A stretch of DNA of 64,000 nt from Caloranaerobacter sp050286925 (GTDB lineage Bacteria; Bacillota; Clostridia; Tissierellales; Thermohalobacteraceae), in assembly GCF_050286925.1 (NCBI RefSeq), contig NZ_JBFWFX010000002.1, positions 62,001-126,000 of the forward strand, given 5' to 3'. The position numbers and the translations under genes were made by a program. Below the pieces are notes generated by a model. It ran no database searches. It was not told where the DNA came from and worked only from the letters and a program-made list of their open reading frames with translations. Positions 33,537-42,549 of the stretch are shown piece by piece (within the stretch, counting starts at the first letter, position 1; the number at the start of each line of letters is the position of its first letter).

Positions 33537-35012
33537 ATGGAAATAAATGAGAAATTATTAAAACAAGTAACAGAAACAAAATATTTAACGGTTGAAAATG
33601 CATGGAGATATAGAGCAATAATCAGATATTTCTACCTGCAGGCTCAAAAAATGAAATATTGGATATATAAAGAAGAAGTATTTGAAGAACTGAAAAAACA
33701 CGATATATTCAAGGATTATACAATAGAACAGTGCAGGCAAGATTTAGATGCTTTAGTTGAGTGGAAAAATTTAAATGCTGTCCAAGATACATCAAAAGCT
33801 TCAACAATAGAAGAATTCAAAAATAAGCAGTTTAGATACCAAATAACAGATTATACGGTTGAAATTGAAAGAATGATATTGAAACTTGAAAATTGGAAAA
33901 TTGAAGGGGCTTCATTAGAGCCTTCACTTTTAGAACGTTTTAAAAAAGAGATAGAAAAATTTAAAGATATGAAAAATAGAGACATGAAAGAGGCTGGAAG
34001 CTGGTGGATGTCATTAAATGAAGATTTTAAAAGATTAAATCAAAATTATCAAGACTATATTAGACATTTAAATAGTGTTAAAGCAGAAAAAATGATGAAG
34101 ACACAACAATTCTTAATTTTTAAAGATAAATTTATAGAATATTTGAGGAACTTTGTAAAAGAACTTCAACAGAATTCGTATGCAATAGAATATATAATAA
34201 AAGATGTTGACGAAGATACAGAAAAAATAGTGCTTGATAAAGTCATTGAGTACAGTAAGTCTATTCCTAGATTAGATATGGAAATATCCGAAAAGGATAT
34301 TAAAGAAAATATATTAGGAAGATGGTTAAGTATCAAAGAGTGGTTTTTAGGAAGTAATTTTCAAGAAAGCGAGACATCGAAGTTATTTGGAATTACTAAT
34401 CAAATTATAAGAAAGATAACAAGGTATGCATTTCAAATAGTAGAGAGCAGGAACACAGCCGCAAATAGAAAAGAAGAATATAAAAAACTTTGTAGTATTT
34501 TCTTGCAGGCTAAAGATATGGAGGAGGCTCATATGATATCGGCATATGCCTTTGGGATACCTCATATGAAGCATATAAGAATAGATATGCATAGAGAAAC
34601 AGAAAGTATAAATAGCGGGGTATATGATGAAAAGCCATACGAAGTTGCAATTAAACCTAGGGTTAGGACTTACAGAGAAAAGAGAGATAGGACGCCGATA
34701 AAAGATAACACAGAGAAAAAGAAGAAAATACTTAAAGAGACTATAGAGAAGCGAAATCAAGAAAGAAAAATAATAGAAGGGTACATAATTGACAATCAAA
34801 TAGAAATATCTAAACTTCCTAAAATAGAGCCTTATGTTAGGACAACTCTTTTAAAATGGATATCTAGGGCAAACAGTTCTCCAGATGGGAAGGCAAAAAC
34901 TGAAGATGGACGAGTATTTAAATTAATAAAACCTAAAAATAATGAACGTTGTATTTTAGATTGTGAAGATGGACAGCTAGAAATGCCATCTTATATTTTA
35001 AAGTTTGAATAG
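33537..35012 (+). CDS. jetA: Wadjet defence protein JetA (TIGR02677/DUF2397-type)
   Basis: A 491-residue protein that begins EKLLKQVTETKYLTVENAWRYR and is rich in helices with winged-helix character. It matches the DUF2397/TIGR02677 family, the kleisin-like JetA of type II Wadjet. Kleisins bridge the heads of the SMC-like JetC. Wadjet as a whole recognises and cuts small circular DNA and so blocks plasmid establishment. First gene of the operon, with its own promoter and AAAAGGTG site. The family name is from memory of sequence character and operon order. Confidence 0.88.
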   Translation: MEINEKLLKQVTETKYLTVENAWRYRAIIRYFYLQAQKMKYWIYKEEVFEELKKHDIFKDYTIEQCRQDLDALVEWKNLNAVQDTSKASTIEEFKNKQFRYQITDYTVEIERMILKLENWKIEGASLEPSLLERFKKEIEKFKDMKNRDMKEAGSWWMSLNEDFKRLNQNYQDYIRHLNSVKAEKMMKTQQFLIFKDKFIEYLRNFVKELQQNSYAIEYIIKDVDEDTEKIVLDKVIEYSKSIPRLDMEISEKDIKENILGRWLSIKEWFLGSNFQESETSKLFGITNQIIRKITRYAFQIVESRNTAANRKEEYKKLCSIFLQAKDMEEAHMISAYAFGIPHMKHIRIDMHRETESINSGVYDEKPYEVAIKPRVRTYREKRDRTPIKDNTEKKKKILKETIEKRNQERKIIEGYIIDNQIEISKLPKIEPYVRTTLLKWISRANSSPDGKAKTEDGRVFKLIKPKNNERCILDCEDGQLEMPSYILKFE

Positions 35013-35023
35013 GAGAATGATAT

Positions 35024-36172
35024 ATGAATGAATTAAGGGAATTATTAGATGAATATTGGATATTAAAGGATAGAGATAAAGAAAAGTACTATAGAATAAG
35101 AGATTCTATTTCCAAATTTAGAAGTTTTATATCAGATAAATTGGGTTATCAAATAATATTGACTTCAGATTTAATAAAACTAGAAAAACTTCCAGGAAAG
35201 GCAGAACCTTGGATGGGAATATATGCATTTGATGATAAATTAGAATATGCTTTTCTATGTTTACTATTAATGTTTTTAGAAGATAAGGAAAAGGAAGAGC
35301 AATTTTTACTTTCGCAGCTTACAGAATTTATACAAGGAACTTTTCCTGGCGATGAGAAAATAGAATGGACATTGTATTCTCATAGAAGACATCTAATAAA
35401 GGTATTAAAATTTGCAATAGATATTGGATTTATTAAAGTCAATGATGGAGACGAAGAAAGATTTTATACCGATCAATCAACAGAGGTATTATATGAAAAT
35501 ACGGGAATATCTAAATATTTTATGAGAAATTTTTCTGGTAATATATTAAAATACAGCACATTAGAAGATTTAGAAAGAGACGAATGGCTGGATATGGATA
35601 CAGATAGAGGACGTATAAGGAAAAATAGGGTATATAGAAGGATAATAATGTCTCCGGCTGTGTATAGAGATGGAGAAGACGATCAAGATTATTTATATAT
35701 TAAGAATTATAGAAATATGATACAGGCCGATTTAGAAAAATATCTACAAGTAGATTTACATGTTCACAGAAATGGTACTTTTTTAGTATTAGATGAGGAA
35801 AAGAGATATAAAAATTCATTTCCTGAAAATAGAGCTATTAGCGATATAGTTTTACAGGTAAATAAAATTATAGTTAATAAGGTCAGAAATAGAGAACTTT
35901 CGAGAAATGCGGAAGATATTATAATCGTACATAAAACTGTATTTGACAATATTATTGAAGAGGTAAAAGAGAAGTATAGTGTCGGCTGGAGTAAGGAATA
36001 TAGAGAGATGAAGCTAGAAAAGTTATCTAAAGAGGTTATAAACTACATGAAGAATTTTAGTATGTTGAGGATAGATGAAGATAACAATGAGATTATTATA
36101 TTGCCTCTAGTTGGTAAAATTGTGGGAGATTATCCTAAAGATTTTAACAATAAAGAGAAGGAGAATGATTAA
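35024..36172 (+). CDS. jetB: Wadjet defence protein JetB (TIGR02678/DUF2398-type)
   Basis: A 382-residue protein of the DUF2398/TIGR02678 family, the KITE-like winged-helix partner in Wadjet type II. It has ELRELLDEYWILKDRDKEKYYRIRD at the start, then WTLYSHRRHLIKVLKFA. It lies 11 bp after jetA with an AGGAG site, and its end overlaps or abuts jetC. It should bind the JetA kleisin and support the motor complex. No catalytic motif is expected or seen. Confidence 0.87.
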   Translation: MNELRELLDEYWILKDRDKEKYYRIRDSISKFRSFISDKLGYQIILTSDLIKLEKLPGKAEPWMGIYAFDDKLEYAFLCLLLMFLEDKEKEEQFLLSQLTEFIQGTFPGDEKIEWTLYSHRRHLIKVLKFAIDIGFIKVNDGDEERFYTDQSTEVLYENTGISKYFMRNFSGNILKYSTLEDLERDEWLDMDTDRGRIRKNRVYRRIIMSPAVYRDGEDDQDYLYIKNYRNMIQADLEKYLQVDLHVHRNGTFLVLDEEKRYKNSFPENRAISDIVLQVNKIIVNKVRNRELSRNAEDIIIVHKTVFDNIIEEVKEKYSVGWSKEYREMKLEKLSKEVINYMKNFSMLRIDEDNNEIIILPLVGKIVGDYPKDFNNKEKEND

Positions 36173-36173
36173 A

Positions 36174-39100
36174 TTGGATATGAATAGATGGATTATGAAT
36201 AGGGCGGGATTAATAAATTTCTGGTATTATGACGATGAGGAATTTAACTTTTCAGACGGTAAGCTTCTTTTGAGAGGTGCTAATGGATCAGGTAAATCGG
36301 TAACAATGCAGAGTTTTATACCGCTTTTGTTAGATGGAAATAAAAGTCCGGATAGACTAGACCCATTTGGTTCAAGAGCTAGAAAATTAGAGAATTACGT
36401 TTTAGGAGATGAAGACTCGGGGAAAGATGAAAATATTAGCTATATATACATGGAATTTAAGAAAGAAAAGACGGAGAATTACTTAACTATAGGAATGGGA
36501 TTAAAAGCTAAAAAGGGAAAAGGACTAGATTTTTGGGGATTTGCCATTACTGATGGTAGAAGAATAGGAAAAGACTTTTTTCTATATAAAAAAATTGATC
36601 AGAAAGTTCCACTTAGCAGGAGAGAATTAGAAAATAGGATAGGAGACGGTGGAGAAGTAAAAACCAAACAAAAAGACTATATGGCTATGGTTAACAAGTA
36701 TTTATTTGGATTTGACGAACTAGAGGAGTATGATGAGCTTATTAAGTTATTAGTTCAACTTAGAACACCAAAGCTTTCTAAAGAATTTAGACCTACAGTA
36801 ATATATGAGATACTCAATAATTCACTGCAGCCACTTTCAGATGAAGATTTAAGACCAATGTCCGAAGCAATAGAAAATATGGATAACATAAAAAATAAAT
36901 TAGAACAATTAGAAGTATCTAATAGAGAAGCGAAAAAACTCAAAAAAGTGTATGAAGCATATAATAACTTTGTGTTATTTGAAAAGGCAAGAGATTATGT
37001 CGATTCTTATGATAAATTAAAAAGTCTAATAAAACAAAAGAGCAAATTAGAAGACAAAAAGAGTCATTATGAAGAAGAAATTTCAAGTGCTGCTGAAAAT
37101 ATCAATGGACTTGAGATACAACAAGATAACTTGAGGTTGAAGGAACAAGAATTAAGAAAGCATGACAGTTTCGGATTAAAAGAAAAAATAGATTTTTTAG
37201 AAAGAGAACTAATCGATTTTAAAAAAGAACGAGCCAAAAAAGCAGATGAACTTGAAAGGAAGAAAGATAGAGAAAGAGAACTTTATGCGAAAATTAAGAA
37301 GTTAGAAGAAGACGAAGAATATAGTATTAGCAAAATACGTGAAGATATCGAAGAATTAGACTCATTAGCTGATGAAATGAAGTTTGATGAACAATTTTAT
37401 ATGAAACAGGAATTATTAAAAGATATAAGACGCAAATATAAATTTAATTATGTAAAAGATCAGGTTAAAGCTTATAGAGATAAAGTAATAAAAATAAAAA
37501 GAGAATTAGAAATGGAAAAAGTTAAGCGAGATGCTTATGAGAAGGCTCTAGAAGATTTTGAGAGGACTAAAGGAAATAAAAATATAATAGAAAAGAGATT
37601 AGAAAGTGCAAATTTGTTGTTTTCAGAAATAAAGGAAGAATTTATAGAACGGATTTATAGTTGGGGGAAAAATAATAGTATTTTTAAAATAGATAATAAT
37701 GCATTAAGTAATATTTCTCAAGCTGTTAATACTTACGGTGATAAAACTAGCTTTGATGACATTTTAGCTTTAGTTAGAAAAGAATATAATACAGTCGAAG
37801 ATTTATTAAAAGAAGAAAAACAGGATTTAAGTTTAATCAAAAGTAAATACGTTAAAGAATACGAAGAAAAGTTAAAAGAAATAAAAGAGTGGGAAGAAAA
37901 AAGAGATCCAGAGCCAATAAGAGAAGAGAAGGTACTATTAAATAGAGAAAGGTTGAGAAAAAATAAAATACCATTTATTCCTTTTTATATGGCTGTAGAT
38001 TTTAGAGAAGAGCTTACGGAAGAAGAAAGAGGAAGATTAGAAGAAACGCTATTGGAAATGGGTATATTAGATGCACTAATAATTCCATCTATATATAGAG
38101 ATAAGGTTCTTGAGATGGATGAAGATATGGCAGATAAATATATTTTCCCATCACCGAAGTATCTTACTTATGAGTTATCTAGTAAATTGCGCATTGAAAA
38201 GATTGACATTGATGGAATTACAACAGAAGATGTCGATAATGCCGTAAAGAGTATTTTAATGGATTATGCTGATGAAGGCACATATATAAGAGATAACGGA
38301 GAATATGGTATAGGAATAATAAGAGGAAAAGTTACAAATAGATACAGGGCAAAATATATCGGCTCAACTGCAAGAAAGCGATTTAGAAAAGAAACATTAG
38401 AACGATTGACAGTTGAGAAACAAGAAATTGAATATAAAATTAAAGAAATAGACGAAAAAATAGAGGCAATAAATCATAAACTTAAAAAATTAGAAGATGA
38501 GTTTAGTAATTTTCCAAATAAAAGAGATTTAGAAACTGCATTGCAAACTGTGAAAGAAGAGACATTAAATTATGAAAACATATTGAGGGAGTTAGATAAG
38601 AAACAGGAAATATTAGATAATACTTATCGGGAATTAAATATGATAAAGCAAAATATACACAATCTTACACTAAATATTAATCTTCCAGCAAATTTAGAGG
38701 CATATGAGAATGCAGAAGAATGCATAAGAGAGTATATGGATTTATTGAATGAATTAGAGAGAAAACATTCAAATCTTTTGCAAGTTTTAATAACGAGGAG
38801 TAATATTGTTGAAAGTAAAGAAGAAATAGACATAGATATAGATAATCTAAGATATGACATTAACAACATAGATAGAAAGATTAAAGAAAGTGAAGGCAGA
38901 TTGAAAAATTATAAAGAACAGTTGGAACTTACAAATTATAAAGAAATAGAAAGAGAAATAAATGAATGCATAGAACTTTTAAGAAAGATACCTAATATGA
39001 TTAATGAACTTACAGAAAAAAGAGCGAGGGCTGAAACTAAATTAGAGCAGATTATTCAAAAATTAGATGAGATAAATAAAGATATAGAACTTCAAAAGAA

Positions 39101-40268
39101 GATAAACAGCGTTCTCGAGGCGGGTTTTAGAGAAGAATATCTGCTTGGATTAGTTTTTGCAAATGACATAGAAGGGGATATTTATAAATTAGCAAAGGGT
39201 GTTTATAACGAATTGAAATATTTTGAAGACAAAAATAAAAATAGAGAAGATTATTTAAACAATTTGCACAGTAAGTTTTATGAAATAAGACAGTATTTAA
39301 CCGAATATTCACCAAGGATTGAAATTATTTTTGATAAAGAAGTAGACGATCCAGACATTTCAGAAATTGTATTAAGACAAAAAAGATATGCAGTTAAGGC
39401 TAGAGTTAGAGGAAAATATATTGGATTTTATCAATTATTAGATTATATACAAGAGGAAATTGATGAAAATAAAAGATTGATTAGAGAAAGTGAAAGAAAG
39501 ATTTTTGAGGATATACTGACAAAAGACATAGCTAAAAAGATTAGAGGTAAGATTTATCACAGTAGGGCTTGGGTTGATAAGATGAATAAGCTAATGGAAG
39601 GTATGAATACGTCAAGCGGACTATCCTTTAGCCTTAAGTGGAAGAGTAAAGTAGCTGAAACAGAGGAGCAATTGGATACAAACAGATTAGTTGAGCTTTT
39701 AATGAAAGATGGAGATTTACTTACTGATAGTGAAATAAATGAATTGGCTGCTCATTTTAGATCTAAAATTGAAGAGGCTAGGAGAGCAGCTTTAGAAACA
39801 GGGACAAGGCAGACATTCCATCAAATAATGAAGGAAGTTTTAGATTATCGTAAATGGTTTGAGTTTAGACTGTATTTTAAAAAAACGAATGAAAGAAATA
39901 AAGAGCTTACAAATAATGCATTTTATAAATTTAGTGGTGGAGAAAAGGCTATGGCCATGTACGTACCGTTATTTTCAGCAGTATATGCCAAATATGAAGG
40001 GGCTAGAAAGGACTGCCCTAAAATAATATCATTAGATGAGGCCTTTGCTGGAGTAGACGAGAATAACATAAGAGATATGTTTAAATTATTAAATGAACTA
40101 GAGTTAAACTTCATAATAAATTCACAGATTCTTTGGGGAGACTATGATACTGTTAAGTCTCTATCTATATGCGAGCTTTTAAGACCTAATAATGCAAAAG
40201 AAATAGCAGTCCTTAGATATATTTGGAATGGAAAGGTTAAAACTTTGGTTGAGGATGTAGGTGCATAA
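36174..40268 (+). CDS. jetC: Wadjet SMC-like ATPase JetC (TIGR02680-type)
   Basis: A ~1365-residue SMC/MukB-like ATPase. Walker A LRGANGSGKS lies at about residues 30-40. A long coiled coil runs to a central hinge-like globular region at about 560-720 (around RKNKIPFIPFYMAVDF), followed by a returning coiled coil. The C-terminal head has the signature KFSGGEKAMA near 1250 and Walker B KIISLDEAFAGVD. It is the loop-extruding motor of Wadjet. I prefer TTG 36174 (10 bases after AAGGAG) or ATG 36180; the frame back to 36111 overlaps jetB. Confidence 0.93.
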   Translation: MDMNRWIMNRAGLINFWYYDDEEFNFSDGKLLLRGANGSGKSVTMQSFIPLLLDGNKSPDRLDPFGSRARKLENYVLGDEDSGKDENISYIYMEFKKEKTENYLTIGMGLKAKKGKGLDFWGFAITDGRRIGKDFFLYKKIDQKVPLSRRELENRIGDGGEVKTKQKDYMAMVNKYLFGFDELEEYDELIKLLVQLRTPKLSKEFRPTVIYEILNNSLQPLSDEDLRPMSEAIENMDNIKNKLEQLEVSNREAKKLKKVYEAYNNFVLFEKARDYVDSYDKLKSLIKQKSKLEDKKSHYEEEISSAAENINGLEIQQDNLRLKEQELRKHDSFGLKEKIDFLERELIDFKKERAKKADELERKKDRERELYAKIKKLEEDEEYSISKIREDIEELDSLADEMKFDEQFYMKQELLKDIRRKYKFNYVKDQVKAYRDKVIKIKRELEMEKVKRDAYEKALEDFERTKGNKNIIEKRLESANLLFSEIKEEFIERIYSWGKNNSIFKIDNNALSNISQAVNTYGDKTSFDDILALVRKEYNTVEDLLKEEKQDLSLIKSKYVKEYEEKLKEIKEWEEKRDPEPIREEKVLLNRERLRKNKIPFIPFYMAVDFREELTEEERGRLEETLLEMGILDALIIPSIYRDKVLEMDEDMADKYIFPSPKYLTYELSSKLRIEKIDIDGITTEDVDNAVKSILMDYADEGTYIRDNGEYGIGIIRGKVTNRYRAKYIGSTARKRFRKETLERLTVEKQEIEYKIKEIDEKIEAINHKLKKLEDEFSNFPNKRDLETALQTVKEETLNYENILRELDKKQEILDNTYRELNMIKQNIHNLTLNINLPANLEAYENAEECIREYMDLLNELERKHSNLLQVLITRSNIVESKEEIDIDIDNLRYDINNIDRKIKESEGRLKNYKEQLELTNYKEIEREINECIELLRKIPNMINELTEKRARAETKLEQIIQKLDEINKDIELQKKINSVLEAGFREEYLLGLVFANDIEGDIYKLAKGVYNELKYFEDKNKNREDYLNNLHSKFYEIRQYLTEYSPRIEIIFDKEVDDPDISEIVLRQKRYAVKARVRGKYIGFYQLLDYIQEEIDENKRLIRESERKIFEDILTKDIAKKIRGKIYHSRAWVDKMNKLMEGMNTSSGLSFSLKWKSKVAETEEQLDTNRLVELLMKDGDLLTDSEINELAAHFRSKIEEARRAALETGTRQTFHQIMKEVLDYRKWFEFRLYFKKTNERNKELTNNAFYKFSGGEKAMAMYVPLFSAVYAKYEGARKDCPKIISLDEAFAGVDENNIRDMFKLLNELELNFIINSQILWGDYDTVKSLSICELLRPNNAKEIAVLRYIWNGKVKTLVEDVGA

Positions 40269-40270
40269 TA

Positions 40271-41557
40271 ATGGACAGATTAGTCGTAGAAGCGAGTGAG
40301 TATTTTAAAAGAAATAAAGGATTTAAGAGAGCTTTTTCAAAAATAAGAGATAAATATAGAACATTAGGGAAAATTGGAGGAACGATAATTTTAAAAAATT
40401 TAACTAAAGAAGAAAAAGATGCTTTATCAGGTTTTTTAGGAATAGGACTATATGATAAGACTGATGTTAAGATAAAGGTAGAAAAATTTCAAACTTCATT
40501 AGACAATTCGAGGTTTAAAGGGATAAAATTAGAAGATGTATTAGCAGAATATTTTGGCAGTGCTATAATAAGTAAAAAAGATGAAAAGGAAAAATATAAA
40601 TTAGAAAGAAAAAGATATTTTGAAGAAATATTTAAAGAATTTATTGGTACTAAATCGTACGATTGGTTAAAATATGTTTTTGAGTTTAAAGATAATGCAT
40701 ATAGAGTGATTACGAAAAGATACGATGAAGACAGACAAGCCTTAAAAGAAGATTTAATAATAACTATGAGAGGCTTAAATAGTTTACCGTTTTTAAAATC
40801 TAAAACAAAAGAAAGATTAGCTATATTTGCTTCAAGAGTTACAAAAAATCCTCATGCTTTTGATGAAAAAACAGAAGCGGGAAAACTTTTAATGTACGGT
40901 ATTAGTTATTTATTAGGTAGAGATTTTCCGAAAAGTGGAGAAGATAAAGCCGAGTACTACTATGAGGTAGGACTAATAAAGGATGAAATATCTAATTTTA
41001 CAGTATGTAGTGGATTGCTATCTTATAGAGACGGTGTAATTTCGGCAGGTTGGAAAGATTTCTATGAAATTTCTGAACCTATGCATGTATCATTATGGAA
41101 TTTAAGCAAAATAGAAAGAATAATTAGCCCTACTGGTAGGATATTTGTATTTGAAAATCCAACTGTTTTTAGTGAAGTTCTCTATAGAATTTCTAGATTT
41201 AAGCCGCCACTTATGTGTAGTTATGGGCAAGTAAAACTAGCATCATTAGTTTTACTAGATATGTTAGTCAAAGAAGGGGTTAAGATATATTATTCAGGAG
41301 ATTTTGATCCAGAAGGAATAATGATTGCAGATAAACTGAAAAAGAGATATGGAGACAATCTAATCTTTTGGCGATATGGTATAGAAGATTATTTTAAATC
41401 GATGTCCCGGGAAATAATTGATGATACTAGATTAAAGAAATTAGACAATATTAAAAATGAAGATTTAATTGAATTGATTGAGATTATAAAAGAAAATAAA
41501 TATGCCGGATATCAGGAGTTGATAGTTGAGGATTTAATTAGAGATATAATTGAATAG
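40271..41557 (+). CDS. jetD: Wadjet nuclease JetD (TIGR02679/DUF2399-type, Toprim)
   Basis: A 428-residue protein with a C-terminal Toprim fold. The acidic motif DFDPEG lies near residue 345 (YYSGDFDPEGIMIAD), and an upstream Glu is in FVFENPTVFSE near 300, as expected for Toprim metal binding. The N-terminal half matches the DUF3323-like arm. JetD is the topoisomerase VI-related nuclease that cleaves the trapped plasmid. It starts two bases after jetC. All key acidic residues are present, so the system looks functional. Confidence 0.9.
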   Translation: MDRLVVEASEYFKRNKGFKRAFSKIRDKYRTLGKIGGTIILKNLTKEEKDALSGFLGIGLYDKTDVKIKVEKFQTSLDNSRFKGIKLEDVLAEYFGSAIISKKDEKEKYKLERKRYFEEIFKEFIGTKSYDWLKYVFEFKDNAYRVITKRYDEDRQALKEDLIITMRGLNSLPFLKSKTKERLAIFASRVTKNPHAFDEKTEAGKLLMYGISYLLGRDFPKSGEDKAEYYYEVGLIKDEISNFTVCSGLLSYRDGVISAGWKDFYEISEPMHVSLWNLSKIERIISPTGRIFVFENPTVFSEVLYRISRFKPPLMCSYGQVKLASLVLLDMLVKEGVKIYYSGDFDPEGIMIADKLKKRYGDNLIFWRYGIEDYFKSMSREIIDDTRLKKLDNIKNEDLIELIEIIKENKYAGYQELIVEDLIRDIIE

Positions 41558-41573
41558 AGTTTAAATTTAAACT
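41558..41573. promoter_or_regulatory. 16-bp perfect palindrome between jetD and the sirtuin gene
   Basis: AGTTTAAATTTAAACT begins directly after the jetD stop codon. It could be a regulator site; it is also AT-only in its core and may be chance. Confidence 0.3.
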
Positions 41574-41617
41574 TCGGGCAATAGGAAATCTTGATGTGAA
41601 CCGTAGGAGGGGAGTTT

Positions 41618-42232
41618 ATGAGTAAAGTAGTTGCATTTACAGGAGCTGGTATATCTAAAGCTAGTGGTATACCTACTTTTGAAGAATTAGGTGATTTAAG
41701 ACAAAAATTAAGTAGAAGTTATTTTGAAAATTATCCTATTAAGTTTTATGAAATACTTAAAAAGTTTAAAGATACTGTAAGAATTGCAAAACCTAATGAA
41801 GCACATATAGCTTTAGCTAAATATGATATTCCGGTAATAACTATGAATATAGATTCACTTCACAAAAAAGCAGGAAGTAAAGATGTATTAGAGATTCATG
41901 GAAATCTTGAAATGGTTTTTTGCAGTAAATGTAATAGAGAATATGATTTTGATGTTATTTATGATTCGATTTATTGTAAGAATTGCAAAAGTATATTAAA
42001 TCCTAATGTGGTATTATATGGAGATATGATTCCAAATTATTTTAATGCTATTGATATTATAGGTTCAGCCGATATATTATTAGTTGTAGGTACTTCATTT
42101 TATACTTCAACTGCAAGTGATTTAGTTTATAGAGCAAAAAGTTCAGGGATAAAAGTAGAAATAATAAATGAGAGAGCAGAAGAATTGGTGCCTAAATTTT
42201 TGGAGGAAATTATGAGAAATGAAAGGTGTTAG
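41618..42232 (+). CDS. Divergent Sir2 family NAD-dependent protein (sirtuin)
   Basis: A 204-residue Sir2 protein. GAGISKASGIPTFEE at residues 8-22 is the NAD-binding signature. TMNIDSLH near 82 replaces the canonical TQNID-LH. EIHGN near 98 carries the catalytic His. Two Cys pairs (CSKC, CKNC) form the zinc site, and VVGTSFYTSTAS is the late NAD loop. Gln-to-Met in the active-site motif and the absent FRG/GLW pattern mark a divergent branch. It follows jetD by 60 bp, on the same strand, with GGAGGGG before ATG, and is ended by a strong terminator, so it probably belongs to the Wadjet transcript. It could act as a deacylase or, like defence sirtuins, consume NAD. Confidence 0.88.
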   Translation: MSKVVAFTGAGISKASGIPTFEELGDLRQKLSRSYFENYPIKFYEILKKFKDTVRIAKPNEAHIALAKYDIPVITMNIDSLHKKAGSKDVLEIHGNLEMVFCSKCNREYDFDVIYDSIYCKNCKSILNPNVVLYGDMIPNYFNAIDIIGSADILLVVGTSFYTSTASDLVYRAKSSGIKVEIINERAEELVPKFLEEIMRNERC

Positions 42233-42549
42233 CTTTATTTCCGAAAAGGATTGAAAGTGTATCTGGGGAGTAAGAAAAAAATAGAAAAGTTTACATATTT
42301 AATTTTAAAATATAAGATGATTTTTACAAAATTATCCTTTTAAAAAATTAAATTTGTTCATGGGGAAACTTCGAGCAAGAGGCTCGAAGTTTTTTGACGA
42401 TAAAAGACAAATCTCGACATTTTTAGATAAAGGAAACTGTGTTTTAATATAGAAGTATTAAAAGTTAGAAGATTTTGTTGTAAGTTGTGGAAAGAGAAAT
42501 CTATAAGTAAAGTGAAATGTTGCAATAAAACACACAAGAGGTGAGGAAG
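42233..42549 (+). other. Intergenic region between the Sir2 and Zorya units
   Basis: About 315 bp without a supported gene. It contains the sirtuin terminator (42366-42396) and the presumed Zorya promoter region. CTCGACAT at 42414-42421 is close to an inverted Spo0A-box core. I see no other structure. Confidence 0.5.
42366..42396 (+). terminator. Terminator after the sirtuin gene
   Basis: AAACTTCGAGC / GCTCGAAGTTT with loop AAGAG and six T. It separates the Wadjet-Sir2 unit from Zorya. Confidence 0.9.

Noticed and set aside
36111..36173. JetC start at 36111
   Set aside because: It would overlap jetB by over 60 bases without a ribosome site; TTG 36174 has AAGGAG upstream.
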